In this document: positions 45,904-58,644 of the stretch, piece after piece
How the letters are laid out: every line of letters starts with the position of its first letter
Position numbering within the stretch: the stretch's first letter is position 1
Assembly: GCA_025738555.1 (NCBI GenBank)
Contig: JAOVFP010000005.1
Span: 4,774,001-4,838,000 of the forward strand
Reading direction: 5' to 3'
Length of the DNA: 64,000 nucleotides
Source of the DNA: Cyathus striatus
Taxonomy: Eukaryota > Basidiomycota > Agaricomycetes > Agaricales > Nidulariaceae
Position numbers and translations under genes: made by a program
The notes under the pieces: generated by a model
What the model saw: only the letters and a program-made list of their open reading frames with translations
Databases searched by the model: none
What the model was told of the DNA's origin: nothing

Positions 45904-46395
45904 TTCGGCAGATAGGTGATGATAGCAGTAGAGGTTGCAACATGTAATGATGTAAAGCAGGCAGTAATTTGATCAGGTGAGTATCAAAATCTAACTCCAA
46001 GCATATTTAATACAAACTGTCACACTACTAATATTTTAAGTTTTCTATGAAGTACGAAATTCGAACTTGTTTTGTAACAAACTGACTCAATTCACAAGTA
46101 TGAAGATGTGTATATTACGTATCTACCTCAAACGATGACTGGGTGACGCCGGATCCTTATCGAAAAAAAGTAGTAACTACGTGTAGAGGGGGTCTTCAGC
46201 CCCTAGAGTAAGTCGGCCTTGAGCCAATGAATATGCGCCGGATCCCATCATGAAAAAAAATGCTAGTGTGGTAAATAACCTAGTGAGATACAAAGAAACG
46301 AGAGTGAATCACCAATGATATAAGGAAAAAGAGAAACCTGTTTCCCCCGTTTTCCACTTCAAAATAACGAGGGCGGAGCATTAAAAGTCATCTTA
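45904..46395. other. intergenic: TRAPPC13 promoter / nucleoporin 3' region
   Basis: 492 bp between two minus-strand genes. AT-rich with scattered poly-A tracts and a small hairpin GGGG-TCTTCAG-CCCC (46189-46203). No coding or RNA feature seen. Confidence 0.45.
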
Positions 46396-49300
46396 CTATC
46401 GCTTTCCGGCTCTACGACTGGGAAGCTTTTTGATTTGCCGCGTTGCAGAATTTGGTGTTGGAGCTGCACCGATGGTGAAAAGTGTACCGCCTGACGAAGG
46501 TGCAGATGTCAGAGGTGTAGGTGCGCTAAACGGTGAACTGGGAGCGGGTTGTCCAAACCCACCGCCCGTTGAACTGCCAAATCCCCCAGGAGTTCCAGGA
46601 GGTGGAAGGGAAATAGTGCTGACCCCTGCAGGAGATGCGGGTTGTGAACCGAATGAGAAAGCAGCAGCCGGTGGCTGCTGACTAGCAGGCTGGCCAAAGG
46701 CGAAGGGAGAGGCCTGACCAAATGTCGATGGACTGCTGGGAGCAGAACCTGATTGAGTTTGACCAAATGGATTGGCAGTCGAGGCGCCCGGCGCTCCAAA
46801 GGAAAATGGGGCTGAACTGGATGCGGATGTTGGAGCAGAAGTAAATGAGAAGGAACCAGCAGTAGAAGGCCTCGGGGGCTCGGACGCCCTCGAGACGTCT
46901 CCGCTGGGTCCGAAGGTAAATGCAGTTGAATGCGCAGTAGGCGTAGTAGTGGATATACCAAATCCTCCAAATGCTTTGGGTTCATCCAGCTTGGTATCCT
47001 TAGCCGCGAAAGGGTTGGCATTTTGGGTAGAACTTCCAAATGTAAACGGCGATGTAGTGGTGGTTGGTGTCGCCTGCCCACCGAATATGCTAGATGGAGG
47101 CGCCGACGTCCCAAAAGAAAAGCTTAAAGAGGGTCTAGATTCTAAAGGCTTATTGCTTTCGTTGGATTGCTGTATTTCTCTTGTGGGACTTTCTTCCATC
47201 CTGAACTCCTGGTCTGGGTTCCGAGGAGGCGTGACAGGTCGCTCAATAGCTGGCGTAGAGCCTGGTAACCCAAAAGTAAATGGTTTAGTAGATGAGTTAT
47301 TGGTTGCTGCGCTTGAGCTTCCATCGAACGAGAATGTGGATGGAAGTGCTGATGGTGCCGGAGAAGCAGGACTGGAAACCCCGAAGGGAGAGGGAGTTGG
47401 AGCCTTAGCATCAGCAGTTGCTGCCGCAAAAGAAAAACCACTTGAGTTGGGTTCCTCCTTCTCCTTCTCCACAGCAGCAAGTTTACCGAACGTAAAACCG
47501 CCCTCGAAACTCGATCCAGAAGTCTCGGTCTTCGCAAATGATTTACCGAACAAGGGTGTCGTAGATGGCGTAAGCGTTCTTGCAGATTCAGGCAACCCAA
47601 AAGCAAACGGCGCGGATGAGGGCACTGAAATACCTTGATCATTCGCCGTAGCACTCTCAGATGCATCTGTATTCTGAGCAGGTGTATCCGTGGTACCAGA
47701 TATTGTTACCCGCTTGGTAGCACCTCCAAAAAGAGAATTAGTCGAGGTGAATACGGTAGCCGCAGGCTGTAGAGACGCAAAAGTCTTGGACACATCCAGC
47801 TCGGGTGCTGGAAGTGTAACGACAACACCTTCTACTGCTGCCGGCTTTGCAGTCACGCTCTCACCATTGGTCGGAACGACGCTGACAGCTAATGAGCTAG
47901 GAGTCTGAGACGTCGAACCAAACAATAAAGAAGTCGGTACGGCGCCCAAATCATTGGTTTGCTTGTTCGACGCACACCGAAGGGGCTCCGGTGCCTCGTC
48001 ATTCTTCCCCCTCTCCCCATCCCAGAGCGGATTCTCCGTATCTTTCACTGGCGGAATAGTGAATGAGAATGCTGGTTCGGGAGAAACATCAGGTGCGGGA
48101 AGTCCAAAATTGAGAGGGGGAGGATGTTTAACATCCAGGGGCTTGGATAATGCAGATGATTTAGCAAAGAAGTTCGGAACGCTGCTTGCAGAACTACTAG
48201 TTTCTTTTGCACTCATAGAAGACGCTGCATCGGATTTCGCTGTCACGGAAGTAGTACCAAATGAAGTAAAAAGTGGGATATTCGATGAAATACTATTCTT
48301 CGCTGGGCTGGAAGAGAATGCGATTCTCGATGTCTCCTTTTCTTCCTTGCTAGTTGTAGAGAAGGAAGGTACAGAGGGCGCTGTTGGGGTTGTTGAAGAT
48401 GGTTTGGATAAAGAGAAGGGAAGAGAGCTGAGAGGAGGTTCTTTGGCACTGGTAAGGTCATGTTCAATAGGCTTGACCTATGTTATACCGTGAGTATTAA
48501 TATTACAGTATACGAAAGACCTGAGACGTACTTCCTTGGCAAAACTGAAACCAGCCGGGATTTCAAACAACGGCGCCTTCTTTGCTGCTTCCTCCAACTC
48601 TCTCTTCTCTCTTTCACGTTCCTCTTGTCTCTCGTCCTCCATTGTATCATCCGCTTCGTCTTCAAACACGGCGGAGAACGTGTTTTTCAATGGACGCGTA
48701 GCCGGACGCGCAAAGTGGCTGCGTGAAGTCTTTGTTCGCCCAACACGAAGAGATGAGCCAGTAGTTGATTTAGATTGGGAAATCTCAGAGTACCAATCCG
48801 ACTTGGAAGGACGGGGAATGGGTTGTGTGTCCGATGCCAGTGTTACAGTTACAGCATCATCCTTCTTATTTCCCTCAGAGTCATCCATCAAAATATCTCC
48901 ACTCTGCTCCTTGTGCTGCTCTTCCGGTTTATGAGACTCCTCCTCCTCCCCCTCCTCTACTTCCTTCTTACGGCGAGCAAGTAACTTCTTCATACCACCC
49001 TGTCCTGCGTAGGGCTTTGTTTCATTTTTGACTGCCTTGTCAGCGCTAACGCGCCTGCCGAGCTGTCCCGACGATTTTCTGTCGTCTTGCATTAGAACTA
49101 GATGGGAAGCTCGACGTGACCTGAACATATCGGGAAGAGTGGCATTTGCAGGGACAGAAGACGTTACTGAATTGGCAGAGCGCAGGCGGGTAGGAAGGAG
49201 GGGGGTTTTATACACGTCGAGTTCATGAAGGGCTTTCTCGGCTGCGGATTGTTGTCGTGAAACCGCTGTGGATTACGTTAGATTATACTGTAGGAAGTAG

Positions 49301-50303
49301 GAATGTAGAAACATGCCTCCATGGTCTATAGCAGTGGCCGAGCCAAAGAGAAGCGAACTGTGTTGGCGGACGGGAGACTTTGTCTGGACAACGATGAAAG
49401 TTTAGTGCAGCGCGAAGAGGGCGACAACAAAAGACATACGCTGCGGACAGATTCTGCAAGGGTACCAAGTGTGGCCACTGGCCGCGCTGATGACTCACGG
49501 CGTGTGTCAGAGGGCTGTTCGGTAGGGCCTCGGACGAAGACGGGGTTGGCACTGAGAGAACTTAGGGTAGGCGGTTCAGAGCGCTCGCGGTGAACGGGCT
49601 GAGGCTGTGGAGTCATGGAAGTGCGCATGCGGAAGGAAGGACGGCCGACGAGGGTGAGTGGTGGCATGGAGTTGTCCCTGCGAAGGGTGGAGGGGGCACG
49701 GGCGACGGAGGCCGATGGCTCCATGGAGACATCCTTGAGAGACTGGAGACTGGGGTTCTGGAAGGAGAGGCCACGAGAGAGGGGGCGGGCGGGGGGGTCG
49801 ACAGACATGGTGCGAGAGATGGAAAGGTGACGCATGGGCGAGAGAGTGGAGCGGACGGCATTGGCGGGGAGATTGTTCGAGAGCTCCTGGAGGGTCGGCG
49901 AGGGCCGTTGGGCGGGGTAGAGCGAGGGTGCCGAGGGGCGGGGTGGAACGGGGGCCAGGGCAGGAAAGGCGGTGTGCGGGGGATCGAGATAGGGCTGCTG
50001 GGGATCGTCGTGGGTGGGACTGTGCACCCTTATGCGCTTGTTTCTCGATGGACGGTCGCCGTGGTCGTGGTCTAAGTCCGGGTGGGGCTCGGCGGGGGCA
50101 TCCTGGAGCCGCCTGCGCTTGCCAGTGGGATCCTTCGAGTCCTCAAAGTCGTCGGTGCTGGAGAACCAGGCGAGCGGCGCCGTGACGATGTTCCTGATCG
50201 TCCCTAGTAGCGACGAATTCGTCCGGCCCAGCGCACGGCGGGGCTGCCGGGAGCCGTCGGCGTGCTTTCGTCGCTGTGGATGGGATGAGCTGGACGACGC
50301 CAT
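46396..50303 (-). CDS. FG-repeat nucleoporin (Nup1/Nup60/Nup153-like)
   Basis: Nuclear-basket-type nucleoporin. The N-terminus MASSSSSHPQRRKHADGSRQ is basic; TNSSLLGTIRNIVTAPLAWF looks like the membrane-binding amphipathic helix of Nup1/Nup60, followed by a bipartite-like NLS (GKRRRLQ, RNKRIRVH). A long disordered middle contains the acidic/basic coiled stretch KKLLARRKKEVEEGEEEESH and FEIPAGFSFAKE. The C-terminal half (46396-48246) is one exon full of FG, FxFG and FGxP repeats (FTFGLPGS, FSFGTSAPPSS, FAFGQP, FGGFGIS) and ends with a basic tail IKKLPSRRAGKR, like the karyopherin-binding tail of Nup1. About 1,230 residues. FG repeats bind transport receptors. The ATG at 50303 is the first methionine. 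Orthology to one named Nup is not decidable by eye. Confidence 0.85.
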
Positions 50304-50478
50304 CAACGACGACCGCAAATTCGAATCCAAAAATTAAAACAACAACTGGACGTATCCCATCTCGTCACGCCGTGCGAATACCGTTACCCGTTACTGTCAC
50401 GTTCGCGTGATGTCATTGCATCGTCTTAAAAGTTAAGTATACTGCCAGTGCCCGGTGCCTTCCCCAGTCCTAATAGCT
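50304..50478. promoter_or_regulatory. 175-bp bidirectional promoter, nucleoporin / Yme2
   Basis: Opposite starts only 175 bp apart. The gap contains CGCGTGATGTCA (cAMP-response-like TGATGTCA, about 50407-50416) and TAAGTA at 50434-50439. Confidence 0.5.
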
Positions 50479-53400
50479 ATGTCAGTCATTCGAAATCGTT
50501 ACTCGACAGTTCGCCTCACGATTCCTCCTCTTTCTCGTCTTGCCCTTTCATCCCGCCGCTGCTATTCCACCACCACCACCACCACCCCACTCTCGCCCGA
50601 CTCCCACTATGCCTGGCTGTACGTCGACTCCGTATTCCCTATCCAGATTGCCCGCTGGGAGTGAGTTTCTTACTGCTGTCTCTGTTTCTCGCTGATCGCC
50701 TTCCTAGCCTTCGTCACTATCTTGGTCTACTGAGGTCCGAGTCCCTTCTCTCCACCATACAGTCTACCCTTCAGTCAGCTGCCGTTCACAACTTTCATAT
50801 TCTCTCCATGGAGCCCGAAAAGAAGGACGGAGGCCTCTTTGTAAAGTTCTCCTACCATCTGCCTTCTGACTCAGACCATTATCGTGTCCTGTCTGAGATA
50901 GAACATTCGCTCAAACAAAAGTCTGCCGAGCAAGGTGGGTTACCTTCCTGGTCAGGCATCCGCGCGGCGAACGTGTGGCTCGTCAAAGGAACTCCTTGGA
51001 GAGAAGTGCGTTTATAATTTCGTTTTCTCCAAAATAAATGAGCTCAATTTCCATTGCCAGGATATGGATCGCTATCCTTCCCCCATCCTTAAGATTGCCT
51101 TCGAGGGTCCTGACGTGCATGAACAATCCCTGTACGAGATCCTTCGTGTAAGTGTGCAGTACACTTTTTGCGCCAACGCAATGCCAACTGAAGACACTTT
51201 ATGTAGCCCTACGGCCGTATACGTGATCTGTCCCAGCCCACCCTCGTTTCTGCAGGAACTCTTCGCTCCTCTACTGTTGCGTTCAAACATATACGTTCAG
51301 CTACTATTGCTCGTAATGTGGTCCATGGACTTGATTTCCGTCCCGCCGATAAGGAAGGCACGCCTGTTACTCGCTTTCGAACCACATACCAGCAACCTAT
51401 CCAAGTACACGCCATCAGGGATTGGATGTCCAGTCATCCAAAGATCATGCTTCCTCTGATCGTATTCCTTTTGGGAACACTAACATATACTGTACGCCCT
51501 TTTTTCTTACCTTCTCACCTCTTCTGAGAGAACATGTAGATATTTGATCCTATACGTGCATTCATGGTCGAAGGAAAACTCCTGGATTGGTTTGATTATC
51601 AAAGCACGTCGACATAAGTAGTTCAAGTTTTACATCGATACTAATATCCATGTTCCTTACAGAATATTCGCTTTACCAGTGGCTAAGATTGAATGCATTG
51701 GACAGATTCTCGTCAGACACTTCTTCTGCAAATATTACCCATACGCCACCAGAAACGGTTTGGAAAGAACGGAAGGATGCAGAAGCAGCAATACGAGCTT
51801 ACCTCACGGATATGCCTAGTTAGTACATTTGGCATTATATATTGGAATTGTATATCAATTTTATTTTCCTACAGGTACCGTCGCATTTATTCATGGCCCA
51901 CAAGGTAGCGGCAAAACAAGTATGCTCAGGGCAGTTCTTGGCGAATTTGATCGGTATAGTGAATTTTCCTTTAATTCAATTATGAGAAGGTATTAATCAA
52001 CTTTTCAGTAATACCTTATATATCGACTGCAAGGAGCTGAATAAAACAACATCCGATTCTCAGTTGGTCGCTGCATTGGCTTCACAGACTGGTTACTGGC
52101 CCGTTTTTACGTTCTTGAATTCTGTGAATAGCCTAATTGATCTGGCCAGTGTCGGGTTGATAGGGCAAAAAAGTAAGTATCATGTCTGACGAATACAAAA
52201 CGTGACTCTTACTATTCCTTCCCCTACAAGCTGGCATGAGCAGTTCTCTCACAGATCAACTACAACAGATTCTGAATATTGTTGCTACGGGTCTCAAAGG
52301 TGTTTCCTCATCCCATCGTGCAGACATTGAGCGTCGAGTTCGTCGGGATGAGGAACGCGACGCCAGACGAATTGATGAGGGTCGAAAACGCGAACAAATT
52401 CGCAATGGTACATGGCATGATGGCCGTCTGGATTGTGTAGCCGGAAACGGAGTTATGTCCGAGTTGGGTGTTGGGGATGAAGTAATCGAGTCCCCGGAGA
52501 CGGTGATCGCTGCAAGGTCGTTAGAATATAATAGCGACGAGGAGAAGCAACGAAAGGAACGAGATGCGGGAAGAAAGCAGAGAACAAGGCGGGAAATGGA
52601 TGTTGTCAACGCTTTGCCAGTCGTTATAATACGAAACTATGCAGCAAAGGCAGGCGGTAGTAAGGAGGATTTGATAACGGTTTTAGCACAGTGGGCAGCC
52701 ATGTTGGCAGAGAACCAGGTAAGTAAAAGCACAGGGTTGTCCGGTCTTCGTTAACTGTATCTTCCAAGGTAGCACATGTTATTGTACTCAGTGACAACAG
52801 AGAAAACGCAAAACGACTGGCAAAAGGTAAGGTGGCGAAAACTGAGTTTGGCACAAAAAGCTAATAAATTAATATATACAGCGCTGCCTTCAAAGCCTCT
52901 TACTTCCATTGCGTTGACTGATGCCGATGCTGCTAGCTCTCTATCTTTTGTGAAGCAGAAACTCCACGACGCTGGTATTGATTTCTCGTATTCTTCAGAC
53001 CAAACTGCGCATGTCGAGCGTCTAGGAGGTCGAGCTAGTGACCTCGATAGTGTCAGTGATTTATTGTGTTGAACTGTTATTTCAGTGGCTGAGAAATCTT
53101 CAAAAGCTCATTCACAAAGTTCAAAACGGACTAAGTATCAAAGAAGCTGTAGAGGACATTGTTAACCGTGGAGTTGGTGAACTACGCAAAAATGCCTTTG
53201 GCGACGATACAGATGACGCCAAGGCATTGCTATGGACGCGGGAGCAAGCTTGGACTATACTGAAACTTTTATCACGGAAACCGGAAGTACGATTTCAAAT
53301 GCTCCAGCTACCATAAGAGGTACTTATGCTGACTGGAACAATAGGCGCCATACCACGATGTACTCGTCGACTTCCCCTTCAAAGGGGATGAGACGGCCCT

Positions 53401-53859
53401 TCGTAACATGGAACATGCAGAATTGATCTCGATTACGATGAAGAATGGGAGACCTTCTTCAATAAAGCCAGGAAAGCCAGTATTTAAATGGGTATTCGCA
53501 AAGCTTGTGGACGGTACGAAAATATACTAATTGACTAGGAATCAGTGCTAACATAACAAATCACTTGATACGTAGACAAAATATTCCAGGCCGCGCAAGA
53601 CATTGCACTAAACGAGAAATTAATAGCAAGTGCAGAAAGCACGGTGAAGTCGTGTGAGGATGAGCTGTGTTTACTGAAGGAAACAATGGCAGTGGAGCCT
53701 CGAGCATGGTATAACTGGATAATTGGACGGAGGAGCGCATGTCGTGAGAGGGCGAAATATGTAAGTGAGAAGATGTTAGGGGCAGAGAAAAAGCTTGAGG
53801 GATTGGAAAGGAGGAACAAGGAATTGAAACAGGTGTTGGCAAGGGGCGAGAAGTTATGA
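50479..53859 (+). CDS. YME2: mitochondrial inner-membrane protein Yme2 (RNA12)
   Basis: Yme2 (mitochondrial escape protein 2) sits in the inner membrane and affects mtDNA nucleoid structure and escape of mtDNA to the nucleus. The N-terminus MSVIRNRYSTVRLTIPPLSR with RRCYST is a mitochondrial presequence. Then YAWLYVDSVFPIQIARWD, an RRM-like region around 51063-51300, a membrane segment IMLPLIVFLLGTLTYTIF, and the RNA12 NTPase-like region with P-loop HGPQGSGKTSMLRAVLGEFD (about 51893-51952), TLYIDCKELN, VVIIRNYAAKAG and VAHVIVLSDNRENAKRLAKA. C-terminal coiled coil ends LKQVLARGEKL. About 930 residues. Oddity: between FDYQ and YSLYQWLRLNALDRF no GT donor fits; a GC-AG intron at 51604-51662 is the best solution. 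Other junctions are canonical. Confidence 0.9.
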
Positions 53860-53987
53860 TGAGTTCAAAAGCGAAGGAACGGTTGACTTGACGCACTTGT
53901 ATTTATGACGTCATGAATTGGTTAGGGCAGCCAGAAATTCTATAAATGTGAAATGCATTCCACTCATTTCACCCTTATACTTTCAAT

Positions 53988-54988
53988 ATGTCGTCTCCGT
54001 CTATAAAAGCCAAAGGAACGTCAATCCTGACAGAACTAGTCAATGAAACTGCAACTGTTTCTCGAGACGCCATCCTCTCAATTGCCTGGAAATACCCGCT
54101 CACTGGCATCGTGTACTTCATATCCCGCCCTTCCCTGTACAAAGCTGTTGCACCTACGCTCGTCAAGGCACTCCTAGCGTCACTAGCCATTACAGCAGCC
54201 TTGTTTTTCTTCACATACCTTCCCCAAGTAGCATTCTGTGCACTGTTTTCTGGACCATTCGCGTTCTTCACAGCCGCCTTAATGGTTTTAGGAGAATCAT
54301 ATGCCCTTATTACCGTTTTCTCCAAAGCTTTCCTGCTCACTTCGGCGCAAGATAGACTATGTACGTTCTTTCGCTTCTATTTCTAGAGCTGTCATAGTAA
54401 ACCCTTTCTACAGTCGATGCCGTTCTTCTACAACAAGGGAATGAGGCTCTCGTCTCACAAGGCCGTGATATAACGAAATCCTCGACAGGATTTAAAGTCC
54501 TCGGAAAATCTATGATGAAACCCTTGAATCGGTTCAATAAGGAAGGTATCCTGAGGTACATTATCTCACTACCATTGAATTCTATACCTGCTATCGGAAC
54601 CGTCCTCTTCCTGATGTACAATGGTTAGAGATCTAAAACACATTATTGATTCCGATAACTGACAGTATTAAAGGCATCAAAGCCGGACCAGGGTTCCACG
54701 CACGCTACTTCCAGCTGAAGAGGATGAGCTCATATGACAGTCATGCCTTTGTGGAAAAGCATCGAGGAGCATATACTGCGTAAGCTGCCGGCACATTCTC
54801 TGGATTTCCTTCATTGACAGAATTCATTTAGCTTTGGTGCAGTGGCAATTGCTCTGAATCTTATACCGGTAATAGGAACCGTCTTCAACCTAACGTCAAG
54901 TGTCGGAGCAGCGCTGTGGGCTAGCCAACTTGAACAACGAGGAGCGACTGCAGCAAGAGAGAAACAGGAAGTGATGGTGGAGATGTGA
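53988..54988 (+). CDS. EI24/RRT8-like multi-pass membrane protein
   Basis: About 270-residue integral membrane protein of the EI24 / Lds (yeast Rrt8, Lds1, Lds2) family, in yeast found on lipid droplets and needed for the outer spore wall. Sequence features are DAILSIAWKYPLTGIVYFIS, hydrophobic hairpins LLASLAITAALFFFTYLPQV and FCALFSGPFAFFTAALMVLG, the family block YIISLPLNSIPAIGTVLFLM, then GIKAGPGFHARYFQLKRMS, and the second copy AIALNLIPVIGTVFNLTSSV. The P-x-x-G-T pattern in both hairpins is the family mark. Four exons join cleanly: CTA T|TC GAT, AAT G|GC ATC, ACT GC|C TTT. It ends KQEVMVEM at TGA 54986-54988. Role in this fungus is not known. Confidence 0.85.
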
Positions 54989-55094
54989 TTGATTATGTAA
55001 TAAATGCGTTTACGTTACTTACATAGTGTACTTACTTGGTAGTAGCACGTACTAACAATTTCAGTCTCTTGTCAGTCTCTCTCAACTGAGAAAT

Positions 55095-58000
55095 ATGGCA
55101 GATACGGCTCGAAAGGAGCTTGATGCCTTTTTTCATTTCTTCACTACCTTCAATCTATCAAGACCCGTTACCACTGCTGCTGACCTCAGCGACGGGGCGG
55201 CTCTTTCGGAGATCCTATCCATAGTGTGCGTACATGTAAGTTATGCACCCACTTATAAGAAGTGACGAGCACAGCGTTGCAGAGATGAAAACTACTTTCG
55301 GTCCTCCACCCGCCCTTCGTCGCAGCCTTCGGAAAACTGGGTTCTCCGATTTAGTGCACTGAAGCGGCTCTACCGTCTTATGACACAGTATTTCACCGAC
55401 GTGTTGCAAAAGCCGACAAGCAGTCTTGATGTTCCTGATCTCCAGGCTATCGCTAAGGATCACAATGTCAATGCTACTCTTATGATGTGCAGGTTAACCA
55501 TAGTGATCGGTGTTCAATGCGAAAAGAACAAGGATTTCATCGACAAAATCCAGGGATTGAGCGAAACAGATCAGCATCATCTCATGAAGGCAATCGAGCA
55601 AGTACGCACAACTTTAGTCACCACACTCTCACAATGAGCCCTCTGACACTACTAGGTTATGACGAAAATTGCATCTGTTCAAGGAAACGTTGACGTCGGA
55701 GAAAACATGACTGAGTGCGAAAATCCATCCATCTTATTTTGCATGCCTTAACTAAATTAAATACCCTCTAGAGACGATCACTATTACAGGATACAATCAG
55801 AAAGAAGTCAAATCTTCTCTGAGAAGGAAACTCTGGAAAAAGTGTATCAAGCCCTGTTAGAAGAACATCGTACACTGCAAACAAACTATGATGACGCTGT
55901 ATCGGAAAAGGACGATGCTCAGGCGCAGGCTGCAGAGCTACGGCGCCAAATTGATACTCGGCGCAGTGACAAGGCGGATGCGATTCTGCGTGCCGAAGTA
56001 GATCGTTTACGAGCAGAACTGTGAGCTTACTGATCTTTAAGCTGGACTACGTTATATTTATTCACTGGCGTATTCAGTCAGAAGAGTGAAGATAATCTCG
56101 CAATGGCAGAATCAGAACTAGACAAACATACAAACCTTGTTACCGATCTGACGAGAAAGGTTGACGAGCTGCAGGAGAAGGCGGATGAAGCAGTTCGACT
56201 GAAAGATAAATTAGATGAGTACGTTTTTCATGATAGAATCGCAGACACATGCTTGAGAAGCCAACGACAGGTATCGTCACGCCGCAGACAAACTGCAGAA
56301 AACTGAGAATGTTATGGAGAAGTACAAAAAGAAACTTCAGGAAGGGGCAGATTTGCGACAACATGTAAAGGTATGAAACATATGCTGGAGAAAATTTACC
56401 TTTAGTAAGACTTTATTTCTTGCTTTAGGCCTTAGAGAAGCAAAATGCCGACCTTGTTGATAAAAACGCTACCCTTGAAGAAGAATACCGCAAAGTCGCC
56501 GGGTTCAAGCCGCTGATGGAGTCGTACAAAAATCAAATAGCAGAGTTAGAAACGAAGAATGCCAACCGAACGCAAGAGATAGAAAGTCTGAAGTTTGAAG
56601 TGGAGCAAAGCCGAACAAAGCTAAAGATAACTCAAGAAGAGCGTGCCAAAGATGCTGAAGCATTAGAATTATACCAGGAGCGTGTACGCGAACTGGAATT
56701 AATGGCCCATAGTCGTCCAGCTCCAGCTAACAAAGCCCCACGGACAGAACATGCTCCAAGTAGCTCAGATGGATTCACCGAAGCTGAGTTGCTTGGTGAA
56801 GTGCCTGCAGCAGATATTGAAGACGAACCTCCCCAAGATCTCGGCGGAGAATTAGATGATGCCATTTCAGGAACGACAATGACCGATTTAAAGCTTCAAA
56901 TAAGGAAGCTAAAGATGGAGCTTGATGCTGTCAAGAAGAACGAAGCTGATGCTAGCAGAATCCTTGTACTCGAAAACTTGCTCGAGGACGCAAATCGCAT
57001 GAAGGCAAGATACGAAGGTGATTATCTTGCCGCTCACCGCGAGAAACTGGTACTTCAGAGAGATCTTGAGGAGATCAGAAGCGGGAAGGCGATGGGGGAT
57101 GGGTAAGCTGATTTATTGATTTGTATGGGTTAGACAACGGCTAATATACGATGGTGTAGAGCGGAAGCTGCAATTGCTCTGCGCCGGCGGCTTAACGAGA
57201 CGGTCGAGCAATTAGAAGAGCTTCGGAAAGAACATGCGGAACTGGAAGTTAAGTTCGACACTATGACCCGGGAGTTGACGATTGCGAAGTCTGACCGTGC
57301 GTAGTTTTATTTATTTATCTGAGCCTTACAGTGCTGAAAATGATACTCGGTAGTCACACTTGTCAACAAAGACCAGCTTGATATTCTAGCGACCTTGCGG
57401 GAGTCTGTCAATGAAGATAAAGCTGGGCTAGAAGCTGACATCGATCGCCTAAAGAAACAGAACAAGGAAGTCTCGGACAAAAACCGCATGCAATTAGAAC
57501 AAATAAATGCATTGCTTCTTGAGAAAGTTAACTTGCAAAGCGAAGGAATTGGCCATCGTGAGCGAATGCTTCAACGCGAACGAGATTTCGGGTGCGTCAG
57601 GTGTTCTCTGTATATTAAGCCAATTGTCTTATTATCCCCGTTTACAGTGACCTCCGTGCTTCCATATCAGGCAAGGATCTTCCTGAAGATATCAAAGCCC
57701 GCCTCCTCGCGTTGCACGAAGAAAATGTAAACCTGAAAGAGTCTTACAAGACGCTGAATGAGAAGCTTACGAAGGCTAGACAGGTGCGTCGCTTAGAACA
57801 CTGATGTAGCGTTCAGCCATTGACAACCACGAAAGTTCATAAAATCTCAAGATAAGTTATTTAAAGAACAGCACGCAGCCAGTGCATCATCTGTCTCAGT
57901 ATGTTGTTTGCTTATTTACAACTCCGTGGAAACGTTACACTCCTTTTAGGCGGGTGCTTTTGAAGAGGCTGAGGTCAGTTTCAGGTCGCAGATTAAGGTC

Positions 58001-58319
58001 TTGGAAGAAGACATCGCTCGTCAGAAGGTTGGCAACCTACTTTGGTGAAATATTTTTATATATACTCATTCACGCGCTTCAGAGCATGGCACTGGAAATG
58101 CGCAAGAGATATAGCCGTGAGCAGCAGCTTATGCTTGGCGCTATCCATGCCATGGGGATGAGGACCGCTCGTCAACATTTAGGCACAGCTCAACGCTCAG
58201 ATCCCAGTAGCTGGCTAGGCGCACAACGGAAAGCAGTGTGTATTTTAACATTTCTATCGCTCGTTCATGCTCACCTAGCACCTATATAGCCTACTCGACA
58301 TGTGCTCCAACGTCACTAA
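55095..58319 (+). CDS. Hook-family dynein adaptor
   Basis: Hook proteins link dynein to early endosomes; fungal HookA/Hok1 does this in hyphae. The N-terminal Hook domain (calponin-like, microtubule/dynein binding) is MADTARKELDAFFHFFTTFN, LSDGAALSEILSIV, ENYFRSS, ENWVLRFSALKRLYRLMTQY, LTIVIGVQCEKNKDFIDKIQ. A long coiled coil follows from about 55640 to 58000 (LEKVYQALLEEHRTLQTNYD; TDLKLQIRKLKMELDAVKKN; LHEENVNLKESYKTLNEKLT). The C-terminal region SREQQLMLGAIHAMGMRTAR and SSWLGAQRK is the cargo-adaptor-binding end. About fourteen introns, all in frame by hand. The final exon was taken as APTRHVLQRH with TAA at 58317-58319; the exact last intron is less sure. About 800 residues. Confidence 0.92.
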
Positions 58320-58644
58320 AGACTGGTGAATGACACGATACACAATTAATAGCTGTTAAACTACATATACTACTCATCATCGCCATATACCCCCGCAATT
58401 CTAATCGCAACATCGACCTGTAAACACACATTTGGATATCTGCATTCTTCTCCTAGAACAGTTAGAGGAACTTGAAGCTTTAATTATATATATATATAAT
58501 ACATGTAAACAATGGTTTCGGTGAAACGCGAGTTTCGTAATTAGTTGCAGCTTACTACACAGTAAGTATTTCGTATTTCACTCTTCCTCAAATGACTCTC
58601 AGCCTATTCGTAACTTTTACGCTGTGAAACAGTGAAGCATATCC
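58320..58644. other. intergenic: Hook 3' end / RNA cyclase promoter
   Basis: 325 bp. It contains a (TA)7 run (58485-58498) and AGTAAGTATT near 58561, 77 bp before the next ATG. Nothing coding. Confidence 0.5.

Noticed and set aside
46772..47638. Long plus-strand open frame opposite the nucleoporin
   Set aside because: Its Val/Gly/Pro-rich text mirrors the FG-repeat coding strand; a shadow of low-complexity coding sequence.
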